The notes under the pieces were generated by a model, which worked only from the letters and a program-made list of their open reading frames with translations, made no database searches and was not told the DNA's origin. The position numbers and the translations under genes were made by a program. Positions 10,471 to 17,617 of a stretch of 64,000 bases of DNA are shown here, in pieces. The stretch spans positions 3,224,001 through 3,288,000 of the forward strand of contig NZ_CP109150.1 in assembly GCF_035920365.1 (NCBI RefSeq), written 5' to 3'. This DNA comes from Micromonospora sp. NBC_01740 (GTDB taxonomy: Bacteria > Actinomycetota > Actinomycetes > Mycobacteriales > Micromonosporaceae). Position 1 is the stretch's first letter; each line of letters begins with the position of its first letter.

Positions 10471-10531
10471 GTTGATCATGAAGTTATTGCCGGGGAGGAC
10501 GCTTTCCTGGGGCAATAACTTCATGATCAAC
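10471..10531. repeat. Long perfect inverted repeat of a Micromonosporaceae-type intergenic element
   Basis: Two perfect 21-base arms (10471-10491 and 10511-10531; the arm begins GTTGATCATGAAGTTATTGC) flank a 19-base loop. The arm is A+T-rich compared with its surroundings. It lies between the convergent dapF and malic enzyme genes and could act as a transcription terminator. I recall similar GTTGATCATGAAGTT-type repeats scattered between genes of Micromonospora and Salinispora genomes, but I could not check this here. No transposase is nearby. Confidence 0.85.
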
Positions 10532-10584
10532 GCGCTCGGGGCGCTCGGGGCGGGTGAGAGGTCGGGGCGGGGTGGGGTGAGGGG

Positions 10585-12051
10585 TCAGGGGGTGGCGCTG
10601 GCTTCGGCGGCGATCTCGGGGAGGTCGGCGGGGCCCGGGTCGGCGGCCGGGGCCGGAGCCGGGTTCTGGGCGGCGGCGCGGACCGCCGCGGCGACCGCCG
10701 GGGAGACCCGGGAGTCGAAGACGCTGGGCACGATCACCGTCGGGTTGATCTTGTCCTCGCCGACCACGTCCGCGATGGCCCGGGCCGCCGCGATCGCCAT
10801 CTCCTCGGTGAACTCCTCGGCGTGCGCGTCCAGCATGCCCCGGAAGACACCCGGGAAGGCGAGCACGTTGTTGATCTGGTTCGGCTGGTCGGAGCGGCCG
10901 GTGGCGACCACGGCGGCGTACTTGCGCGCCTCCCGCGGGTCGACCTCCGGGTCCGGGTTGGCCAGCGCGAAGACGATCGAGTCCTTGGCCATCGTGGCGA
11001 TGTCGTCGCCGGTGAGCAGGTTCGGCGCGCTCACCCCGATGAAGACGTCCGCGCCGCGTACCGCCCCGGCCAGGTCGCCGGAGTAGTTCTCCTTGTTCGT
11101 GTTCTCGGCCAGCCACTGCCAGGCCGGGTTGAGCCCGCTCTGGCCGCGGTGCAGGGCGCCCTGCCGGTCGTACGCGATGATGTCGCCGACGCCCTGGCGC
11201 AGCAGCAGCTTCATGATCGCGGTGCCGGCCGCGCCCGCGCCGGAGACCACGACCCGGACGTCCGCGAGCTGCTTGCCCACGACGCGCAGCGCGTTGGTCA
11301 GCGCGGCCAGCACGCAGATCGCGGTGCCGTGCTGGTCGTCGTGGAAGACCGGGATGTCCAGCGCCTCGCGCAGCCGCGCCTCGATCTCGAAGCAGCGCGG
11401 CGCGGCGATGTCCTCCAGGTTGATCCCGCCGTACGCCGGGGCGATCGCCTTGACGATCTGCACGATCTCGTCGGTGTCCTGGGTGTCGAGCACCACCGGC
11501 CAGGCGTCCACCCCGCCGAAGCGCTTGAACAGCGCGGCCTTGCCCTCCATCACGGGCAGCGACGCCGCCGGCCCTAGGTTGCCCAGGCCCAGCACGGCGG
11601 AGCCGTCGCTGACCACGGCCACGGTGTTGCGCTTGATGGTCAGCCGGCGGGCGTCGGCCGGGTTCTCCGCGATCGCCATGCAGACCCGCGCCACCCCCGG
11701 GGTGTACGCCCGGGACAGCTCGTCGCGGTTGCGCAGCGCCACCTTCGAGCTGACCTCGATCTTGCCGCCGAGGTGCAGGAGGAAGGTCCGGTCGGAGACC
11801 TTGCGCACGTCCACGCCGTCCAGCGCCGTCAACGCGTCGACCACCTGGTCGGCGTGGCTGGCGTCAGCGGTGTCGCAGGTCAGGTCGACGAGCACGTGGG
11901 TCGGGTCGGAGTCCACCACGTCGAGCGCGGTGACGATCGCCCCGGCCTCACCCACGGAGGTGGTCAGCCGGCCGATCGAGGACGCGTCCGCCGGCACGGC
12001 GATCCGAATCGTGATCGAGAATCCGGCACTTGGAAGTCGGGTGATGGCCAC
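10585..12051 (-). CDS. NAD(P)-dependent malic enzyme with N-terminal ACT domain
   Basis: This enzyme oxidatively decarboxylates malate to pyruvate and CO2, an anaplerotic and NAD(P)H-producing step. The 488-residue protein begins with an ACT-type domain (about residues 10-90; ITIRIAVPADASSIGRLTTSV), which may bind an amino acid effector. The malic N-domain follows (SRAYTPGVARVCMAI, SDGSAVLGLGNLGPAASLPVMEGKAALFK) and then a Rossmann NAD-binding domain (VRVVVSGAGAAGTAIMKLLL, DDQHGTAICVLAALTNAL). The last ~35 residues are Ala/Pro-rich. The GTG at 12051 follows GGAGGGA. The gene is divergent from hflX. Cofactor preference is not decided by what I can see. Confidence 0.93.
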   Translation of the reverse strand: MAITRLPSAGFSITIRIAVPADASSIGRLTTSVGEAGAIVTALDVVDSDPTHVLVDLTCDTADASHADQVVDALTALDGVDVRKVSDRTFLLHLGGKIEVSSKVALRNRDELSRAYTPGVARVCMAIAENPADARRLTIKRNTVAVVSDGSAVLGLGNLGPAASLPVMEGKAALFKRFGGVDAWPVVLDTQDTDEIVQIVKAIAPAYGGINLEDIAAPRCFEIEARLREALDIPVFHDDQHGTAICVLAALTNALRVVGKQLADVRVVVSGAGAAGTAIMKLLLRQGVGDIIAYDRQGALHRGQSGLNPAWQWLAENTNKENYSGDLAGAVRGADVFIGVSAPNLLTGDDIATMAKDSIVFALANPDPEVDPREARKYAAVVATGRSDQPNQINNVLAFPGVFRGMLDAHAEEFTEEMAIAAARAIADVVGEDKINPTVIVPSVFDSRVSPAVAAAVRAAAQNPAPAPAADPGPADLPEIAAEASATP

Positions 12052-12225
12052 GGGGTCCCTCCGTCGACGCTGAACGGCTGCCCCGCATTTCTACTCGCCC
12101 CGGCGGGCCCCTCCGGCATCCGCCCCCACTTTTGTGGCCCGTTCGAGCGGGCATATAGCGGGTGCGTTCCGCGTTGGCACATGTCAGGATTGCTCGGTAC
12201 GTGACAGAACGGACAGGAGACCGGC

Positions 12226-13677
12226 TTGCACAACCAGGAGACCCTTCTTCCCTACGAGGACGACGAGCTCGACGCCACCACCGGTGAGTTCGAGCTGTCG
12301 GAGCGGCAGGCGCTGCGGCGGGTCCCCGGCCTCTCCACCGAGCTCGCGGACATCACCGAGGTCGAGTACCGCCAGCTGCGCCTGGAGCGCGTGGTCCTCG
12401 TCGGCGTCTGGACCGAGGGCTCGCAGAGCGACGCCGAGAACTCCCTCACCGAGCTGGCCGCGCTGGCGGAGACCGCCGGCTCGCAGGTGCTCGAGGGGCT
12501 GATCCAGCGGCGCAACCGCCCCGACCCCGCCACCTACGTCGGCCGGGGCAAGGTCGACGACCTCGGCTCGGTGGTGCTCTCCACCGGCGCCGACACGGTG
12601 ATCTGCGACGGTGAGCTGTCGCCGTCCCAGCTGCGCAACCTGGAGCAGCGCACCAAGGTCAAGGTGGTCGACCGCACCGCGCTGATCCTCGACATCTTCG
12701 CCCAGCACGCCAAGAGCAAGGAGGGCAAGGCGCAGGTCGAGCTGGCCCAGCTCGAATACCTGCTGCCGCGCCTGCGCGGTTGGGGTGAGACCCTCTCGCG
12801 GCAGACCGGTGGTAGCGGTCGTGGCGGCGGCGCCGGCGGCGGCGTGGGTCTGCGTGGCCCCGGTGAGACGAAGCTGGAGACCGACCGGCGCCGGATCCGC
12901 CACCGCATCTCCCGGCTGCGCCGAGAGATCAAGGGCATGCGGACCGTACGCCAGACCAAGCGCGCCCGGCGTTCCCGCAACGCCGTGCCGGCCGTGGCCA
13001 TCGCCGGCTACACCAACGCTGGCAAGTCGAGCCTGCTCAACCGGCTCACCGGGGCGGGCGTGCTGGTGGAGAACGCGCTCTTCGCCACCCTCGACCCGAC
13101 CACCCGCAAGGCCACCACGGCCGACGGACGGCTCTACACCCTCTCCGACACGGTCGGGTTCGTCCGGCACCTGCCCCACCAGATCGTCGAGGCGTTCCGC
13201 TCGACCCTGGAGGAGGTCGCCGAGGCCGACCTGGTGGTGCACGTCGTCGACGGCACCCACCCGGACCCGGAGGAGCAGGTCCGGGCGGTCCACGAGGTGC
13301 TCGCCGAGGTGGGCGCCGACCGGCTGCCCGAGCTGCTGGTGGTCAACAAGACCGACGCGGCCGACGAGGAGACGCTGCTGCGGCTCAAGCGGCTCTGGCC
13401 GGAGGCGGTCTTCGTCTCCGCGCACTCGGGTCGCGGGATCGACGGGCTGCGCGAGGCCGTCGAGGCGCGGCTGCCCCGCCCGGCCGTGGAGGTCCGCGCG
13501 GTGCTGCCGTACGACCGGGGCGACCTGGTGGCCCGGGTGCACCGTCAGGGCGAGGTGCTGAGCACCTCCCACCTGCCGGAGGGCACCCTGGTGCACGTGC
13601 GGGTCGGTGAGGCGCTCGCCGCCGAGTTGGCGCCGTTCCGGGCGGACGAGGACCAGGCGGTCGCGGGCGCCCGGTGA
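12226..13677 (+). CDS. hflX: Ribosome-associated GTPase HflX
   Basis: HflX binds the 50S subunit and can split stalled ribosomes, notably under heat or antibiotic stress. The 483-residue protein has the N-terminal HflX domain (VVLVGVWTEG, RNRPDPATYVGRGKVDDL, VICDGELSPSQLRNLE, VVDRTALILDIFAQHA). A Gly-rich loop and the GPGETKLETDRRRIRHRI helix follow, and then the G domain with G1 GYTNAGKSSLLNRLTG, G3 DTVGFVRHLP and G4 NKTDAAD. The start is the TTG at 12226, preceded by ACAGGAGA, which gives a typical ~60-residue actinobacterial lead-in. Its position downstream of miaA-dapF mirrors the miaA-hfq-hflX neighbourhood of proteobacteria. Confidence 0.95.
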   Translation: MHNQETLLPYEDDELDATTGEFELSERQALRRVPGLSTELADITEVEYRQLRLERVVLVGVWTEGSQSDAENSLTELAALAETAGSQVLEGLIQRRNRPDPATYVGRGKVDDLGSVVLSTGADTVICDGELSPSQLRNLEQRTKVKVVDRTALILDIFAQHAKSKEGKAQVELAQLEYLLPRLRGWGETLSRQTGGSGRGGGAGGGVGLRGPGETKLETDRRRIRHRISRLRREIKGMRTVRQTKRARRSRNAVPAVAIAGYTNAGKSSLLNRLTGAGVLVENALFATLDPTTRKATTADGRLYTLSDTVGFVRHLPHQIVEAFRSTLEEVAEADLVVHVVDGTHPDPEEQVRAVHEVLAEVGADRLPELLVVNKTDAADEETLLRLKRLWPEAVFVSAHSGRGIDGLREAVEARLPRPAVEVRAVLPYDRGDLVARVHRQGEVLSTSHLPEGTLVHVRVGEALAAELAPFRADEDQAVAGAR

Positions 13678-13728
13678 TGCCCTCCCGGCGTCACGCGTCG
13701 GAAACGCCCGGCATGCGACACTGATTCA

Positions 13729-15501
13729 ATGCGCCGCGCTGTTTCTTCGGTCACGGTCGCCCTCGGCTTGCTGGGGGCGACCGTGGCGTGTACCGGAGTC
13801 GCCCTGGCGGCGGCGCCCGCCTCGGCCGCGTCCCCACTCGCGGCAGCTCCCGGCAAGAAGCGGTGCACGGTCACCGACGAGCGGCTGCGGGAGCTGTCGG
13901 GCCTGGTGGCCACCAAGAGCGGCTACATCGTGATCAACGACGGCACCGACGTGGAGAGCCGCAAGCGGGTCTTCTTCCTCGACACCAAGTGCGGGATCGC
14001 GAAGGAGCCGGTCCGCTACTCGGGTCAGGGGCCGTTTGACACCGAGGACCTGGCGCTCTCCCCGGACGGCACGACGATCTGGATCGCCGACACCGGTGAC
14101 AACGTCACCAGCCGGGAGCGTCGCCCGCGGGTGGCGCTGTGGAGCATGCCGGTCAACGGGTCGAAGCGGCCGGTGCTGCACCGCCTCTCCTACCCGGAGG
14201 GCAAGCCGCACGACGCCGAGGCGCTGCTGATCGGCGACGACGGCAACCCGTTGATCATCACCAAGGTGATGTCCGGCAAGGCCCAGATCTTCACCCCCGC
14301 CGAGAAGATGAAGAGCGGGGACACCCCGGCCGTACCGATGAAACAGGTCGGCGAGATCAGCCTGCCGGAGACGGACACGGACAACCGGCTCGGCGCCCCC
14401 GGCCGCGTCGCGATCACCGGCGCGGCCCGGTCCCCCGACGGCTCCCGGGTGGTGGTGCGCACCTACGCCGACGCCTTCGAGTACGACGTGACCGACGGCA
14501 ACGTCGTGGCGGCCCTGACCAGCGGCAAGCCCCGGGTGACAGCGCTCGCCGACCCGTTCGGTGAGGCGATCACCTACAGCCCCGACGGCAAGACCTTCCT
14601 GACCGTCTCCGACGGCGGCCAGCTCGACGAGGACGCGCCGATCGACATCCTCGGCTACACACCCTCCGCGGAGGGCGCGAAGCCGGTGGCCGGCGGTGGC
14701 GGCGCGCCGAAGAAGGCCGGCCAGTCCTGGGTCGACGGCCTGAGCCTGAGCGACATCACGTACCTGATCGCGGCCGTGGGGGTGATCGGCGCGCTGATGG
14801 TGGCGGCGGGTGTCTTCGGCATCCTCCGGTCCCGGCGCAAGCCGGCGCCTCCCCGCGACGACGACGGTGCCGACCGCGACGACGTCCCCGCCGACGACCG
14901 GCGTGGGCCGGCGGACGACGGCTTCCTTCCGCCGGGCGACCGGGGCCGGGGCGGCGTCTACGGCGGTGCACCGGCGGCCGGGGTCTACGGCGGCCCGGCC
15001 GGTGGGCGCGGCGGTCCCCCGCCGGCCGGCGGGGGACCCGGTGGCGCCCGCCCGGCCGGCGGGGGCGTCTACGGTGGCGCCCGTCCGGCTGCTGGCGGCG
15101 GGGTCTACGGCGGCGGTCGTCCGCCTGTGGACGGGCCGCCCGGCCTGGGTGGGCCGCCGCCAGGCGGCGGCGGGCGTCAGGGTGGCGGTGGTGGCCGTCA
15201 GGGCGGTGGCCGTCAGGGCGGCGGCGGGCGCCAGGGTGGTGGCGGACGCCAGGGTGGCGGTGGTCGCCAGGGCGACGGTCGTCCCGGTGGCGGTGTCTAC
15301 GGGGGCGGCGGGCAGCCGGGCGGTGGCGTCTACGGCGCTGGCCGGGCGGAGCCGCCGCGTCGGGGCGACGAATCGGACCCCCTTGGCCAGCGGCCGGTCC
15401 GCCGGCGCGACGACGGCCCCGACGACGGTCGCGGTTACGGTCACGTGCCAGGTGGTGGCCGGGGCTACCGGGGCGACCGCTACCGAGGCGACCGCTACTG
15501 A
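13729..15501 (+). CDS. Exported, membrane-anchored protein with beta-propeller-like ectodomain and Gly-rich tail
   Basis: Of unknown function, 590 residues. A signal peptide (about 1-34, MRRAVSSVTVALGLLGATVACTG to PASAA) leads into an extracellular domain of about 300 residues. Its repeated Asp/Gly motifs (FDTEDLALSPDGTTIWIADTGDN, GAARSPDGSRVVVRTYADAFEY, AITYSPDGKTFLTVSDGG) look like propeller blades or a phytase/esterase-like fold. One membrane segment at about 342-368 (DITYLIAAVGVIGALMVAAGVFGIL) is followed by basic residues. The cytoplasmic tail of ~210 residues is almost entirely Gly/Arg/Pro/Tyr, with GVYGG and GGGRQ repeats, ending in two RYRGD units. The ATG at 13729 gives the signal peptide. 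lexA is convergent. Confidence 0.82.
   Translation: MRRAVSSVTVALGLLGATVACTGVALAAAPASAASPLAAAPGKKRCTVTDERLRELSGLVATKSGYIVINDGTDVESRKRVFFLDTKCGIAKEPVRYSGQGPFDTEDLALSPDGTTIWIADTGDNVTSRERRPRVALWSMPVNGSKRPVLHRLSYPEGKPHDAEALLIGDDGNPLIITKVMSGKAQIFTPAEKMKSGDTPAVPMKQVGEISLPETDTDNRLGAPGRVAITGAARSPDGSRVVVRTYADAFEYDVTDGNVVAALTSGKPRVTALADPFGEAITYSPDGKTFLTVSDGGQLDEDAPIDILGYTPSAEGAKPVAGGGGAPKKAGQSWVDGLSLSDITYLIAAVGVIGALMVAAGVFGILRSRRKPAPPRDDDGADRDDVPADDRRGPADDGFLPPGDRGRGGVYGGAPAAGVYGGPAGGRGGPPPAGGGPGGARPAGGGVYGGARPAAGGGVYGGGRPPVDGPPGLGGPPPGGGGRQGGGGGRQGGGRQGGGGRQGGGGRQGGGGRQGDGRPGGGVYGGGGQPGGGVYGAGRAEPPRRGDESDPLGQRPVRRRDDGPDDGRGYGHVPGGGRGYRGDRYRGDRY
14950..15350 (+). repeat. Low-complexity coding repeats (GVYGG and GGGRQ units)
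   Basis: Within the exported protein gene, units encoding GVYGG (about every 10-20 codons from 14953) alternate with a tight array of GGGRQ-type codons at about 15163-15280. The units vary at third positions, so the array is old or has slipped repeatedly. Such tracts are prone to length change. Confidence 0.75.
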
Positions 15502-15626
15502 GGCTGGGCCTGCCGGAACGACGGCTAGTGAGACTGGGCCTGCCGGGGCGACCGCTACCGGGGCGCTGGGCCCTGCCGGAGACGGCAAGGGACGCTCAGG
15601 GCCCGCAGCCGAGCGGCACGGCGCCC

Positions 15627-15651
15627 GGGTGACCGCCGACGGCGGCCACCC
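15627..15651. terminator. Hairpin between convergent genes
   Basis: GGGTGACCGCC (15627-15637) and GGCGGCCACCC (15641-15651) pair with one mismatch around a 3-base loop, 15 bases beyond the lexA stop. The 125 bases before it carry imperfect copies of CTGGGCCTGCCGG and CGACCGCTAC that continue the end of the upstream gene. Confidence 0.55.
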
Positions 15652-15665
15652 GGCGCGGTGGCGGA

Positions 15666-16448
15666 TCAGATGCGGCGCAGCACCGCGACGACCCGGCCCA
15701 TGATCGTGGCGTCGTCGCCGGGGATCGGGTCGAAGGCCGGGTTCTGCGGCATGAGCCAGACGTGCCCGTCGCGGCGGCGGTAGGTCTTCACGGTCGCCTC
15801 GCCGTCGAGCATGGCGGCGACGATGTCGCCGGCCTCGGCGGTCGGCTGCTGCCGGACCACGACCCAGTCGCCGTCGCAGATCGCCGCGTCCAGCATCGAG
15901 TCGCCCTTGACCTGGAGCATGAAGACCTCCCCCTCACCCACCAGCTCGCGGGGGAGGGGGAAGATGTCCTCCACGGCCTGCTCGGCCAGGATCGGGCCAC
16001 CGGCCGCGATCCGGCCCAGCATCGGCACGTAGGCCGGGGTGGGACGCTGCGAGCGGGCCAGCTCGTCGTCGACCTCGGCGGGCGCCCGGACGTCCACGGC
16101 GCGCGGCCGGTTGGGGTCGCGGCGCAGGAAGCCCTTCTTCTCCAGCTCCTTGAGCTGGTAGGCGACGCTGGACGGCGAGACCAGGCCGACGGCCTCGCCG
16201 ATCTCGCGCACGCTCGGCGGGTAGCCGTGCCGCTCGACCCAGCTGCGGATGAACTCCAGGATCCGGCGCTGCCGGGCGGTGAGATCCACCGTCGCGGGGT
16301 CGGGGAAGGCACTGACCACCGGGGTGACCGGGCGCACGGCGGGCTGCCCGGTCCGGCTGCGCGCGGCGCCCCGGCGTCGGGTGGCCGGCGGTCCCGCCTC
16401 GGTGATCTGCTGCGGGCTCTTCGGCCGGCTGGCCCGATCCTCGGTCAC
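15666..16448 (-). CDS. lexA: LexA, SOS-response repressor
   Basis: LexA represses DNA-damage genes and cleaves itself when RecA is activated. The 260-residue protein has an Arg/Pro-rich N-terminal extension of ~50 residues, usual in actinomycetes. A winged helix-turn-helix follows ([53 protein letters not shown]), then the S24 peptidase domain. The cleavage site is Ala149-Gly150 (RIAAGGP), the nucleophile Ser184 (VKGDSMLDA) and the general base Lys221 (ATVKTYRR). The GTG at 16448 follows GGGAGG; the frame stays open to 16739 but the extension is not conserved. A perfect SOS box upstream indicates autoregulation. Confidence 0.96.
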   Translation of the reverse strand: MTEDRASRPKSPQQITEAGPPATRRRGAARSRTGQPAVRPVTPVVSAFPDPATVDLTARQRRILEFIRSWVERHGYPPSVREIGEAVGLVSPSSVAYQLKELEKKGFLRRDPNRPRAVDVRAPAEVDDELARSQRPTPAYVPMLGRIAAGGPILAEQAVEDIFPLPRELVGEGEVFMLQVKGDSMLDAAICDGDWVVVRQQPTAEAGDIVAAMLDGEATVKTYRRRDGHVWLMPQNPAFDPIPGDDATIMGRVVAVLRRI

Positions 16449-16694
16449 GTCCGTCCTCCCTGGTCGGCGCTGGGTGCCTTGGCGGCTCGTGGTGCGTGCG
16501 GGGGTGCTGGTGTGCGGTGATGCTGGTGCGTGCGGTGGTGCGAGGTGACCGGTGGACGGAGGATTCCGCGCCCGGCTGTTCAAGACCGTATAGGTGAGAT
16601 CGGTCATTTTCAAACATCTGTACGACCTTGCTCGGCGTGTCGGGGTGAAAAACCGCTCCGCTCGTACTCGTGTTCTGATAAATGGTACGCCGGG

Positions 16695-16710
16695 TCGAAC
16701 GGGTGTTCGA
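16695..16710. promoter_or_regulatory. LexA-binding SOS box
   Basis: TCGAACGGGTGTTCGA matches the actinobacterial SOS consensus TCGAAC(R)(N)(R)TGTTCGA at every position. It lies 247 bases upstream of the lexA start and 340 bases upstream of nrdR, and probably controls lexA. Confidence 0.9.
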
Positions 16711-16876
16711 CTTTCGTCCGATCGTCGGCCGTTTCGCACCGGCCGGACCGGTAACCCGCGGGGGCGTCGGACGGTTGGTCCTGCGGCGGGCGGCGGTGCC
16801 GGTCGATCCCGGAGTCGGGTGACGCGCCGGACACGCCGGCCAACTTGACCTCCGATCCGCAGCGGCCTACGGTCAA

Positions 16877-16892
16877 CCCCTAGATGTAGTAG
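16877..16892. promoter_or_regulatory. Candidate NrdR box upstream of nrdR-nrdJ
   Basis: The palindromic core CTAGATGTAG (16880-16889; CTACATCTAG on the other strand) resembles the core of NrdR boxes known upstream of actinobacterial ribonucleotide reductase operons. NrdR usually binds two boxes spaced by whole helical turns. I found only weak half-matches nearby (CCTACAGG at 16910), so this is a single-box candidate about 160 bases before nrdR. Confidence 0.5.
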
Positions 16893-17049
16893 TCACACGG
16901 GCGTAAGTCGCCTACAGGTTGGGTTCGACTACCCACCGCACTCCGGCACCGTCGACACGGCGAAGACCATCGGCAGATGGCTCCGTCGCGCTGACGCGTG
17001 CCCGGCGAGCGGTCGGCGGACCCGCGATCGACGAAGGAGGTCGGGTGCG

Positions 17050-17550
17050 ATGCGGTGTCCGTACTGCCGGCACGCCGACTCCCGGGTGGTCGACTCGCGG
17101 GAGGCCGACGACGGCCAGTTGATCCGCCGGCGGCGATCCTGCCCGGAGTGCGGCAAGCGGTTCACCACCGTCGAGGAGGCGGTCCTCGCGGTCGTCAAGC
17201 GCAGCGGGGTGACCGAGCCGTTCAGCCGTACGAAGATCGTCGGCGGGGTGCGCAAGGCGTGCCAGGGCCGGCCCGTGGACGACGACTCGCTCGCGCTGCT
17301 CGCGCAGAAGGTCGAGGAGACCGTCCGGGCCAAGGGAGCCGCCGAGATCCCCAGCCACGAGGTGGGGCTGGCCATCCTGGGCCCGCTACGGGACCTGGAC
17401 GAGGTCGCCTACATGCGGTTCGCCAGCGTCTACCGGTCGTTCGACTCGCTCGCCGACTTCGAGCGCGAGATCGAGACGCTGCGAGCCGCCGCGCGCGCCC
17501 GGGAGGGCGCCGGGGCCGACGCGGCCGAGGCCGCCGGCCGTACCAGTTGA
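17050..17550 (+). CDS. nrdR: Transcriptional repressor NrdR
   Basis: NrdR senses ATP/dATP and represses ribonucleotide reductase genes. The 166-residue protein has the N-terminal zinc ribbon with Cys3, Cys6, Cys31 and Cys34 ([18 protein letters not shown] ... [13 protein letters not shown]). An ATP-cone domain follows ([43 protein letters not shown]) together with the conserved [23 protein letters not shown] segment. The last ~20 residues are a variable Ala-rich tail. The ATG at 17050 is preceded by GAAGGAGG. nrdJ starts 67 bases downstream on the same strand, the usual actinobacterial nrdRJ arrangement, and a candidate NrdR box lies upstream. Confidence 0.97.
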   Translation: MRCPYCRHADSRVVDSREADDGQLIRRRRSCPECGKRFTTVEEAVLAVVKRSGVTEPFSRTKIVGGVRKACQGRPVDDDSLALLAQKVEETVRAKGAAEIPSHEVGLAILGPLRDLDEVAYMRFASVYRSFDSLADFEREIETLRAAARAREGAGADAAEAAGRTS

Positions 17551-17617
17551 ATTCTTCGCAGTTTGTTGACAGTCGGATCGGGCGGCGGGTGGCCGTGCGG
17601 ACGAGGGGGCGGATGAG

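Larger units (their letters stand above)
16449..17049. other. Long divergent intergenic region between lexA and nrdR
   Basis: These 601 bases hold no credible gene. They contain the lexA-side SOS box (16695-16710) and a candidate NrdR box (16877-16892). A minus-strand -35/-10 candidate TTTGAA/TATACG (16609-16614 and 16587-16592, 16-base spacer) would give a ~130-base lexA leader. A second option places CGAACA/TACCAT around the SOS box itself. I looked for a cobalamin riboswitch upstream of the B12-dependent reductase operon and saw no B12-box-like GCCACTG sequence. Confidence 0.5.

Noticed and set aside
15160..15290. CRISPR-like array in the Gly-rich gene
   Set aside because: The units are 12-18 bases, in frame, without unique spacers, and encode GGGRQ; this is coding low complexity.
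16662..16677. A second SOS-like sequence TCGTACTCGTGTTCTG next to the true box
   Set aside because: It has several mismatches in the conserved half-sites and is not palindromic; probably chance.
16740..17049. Cobalamin riboswitch upstream of nrdR-nrdJ
   Set aside because: No B12-box or obvious conserved core could be seen; left for a covariance search.
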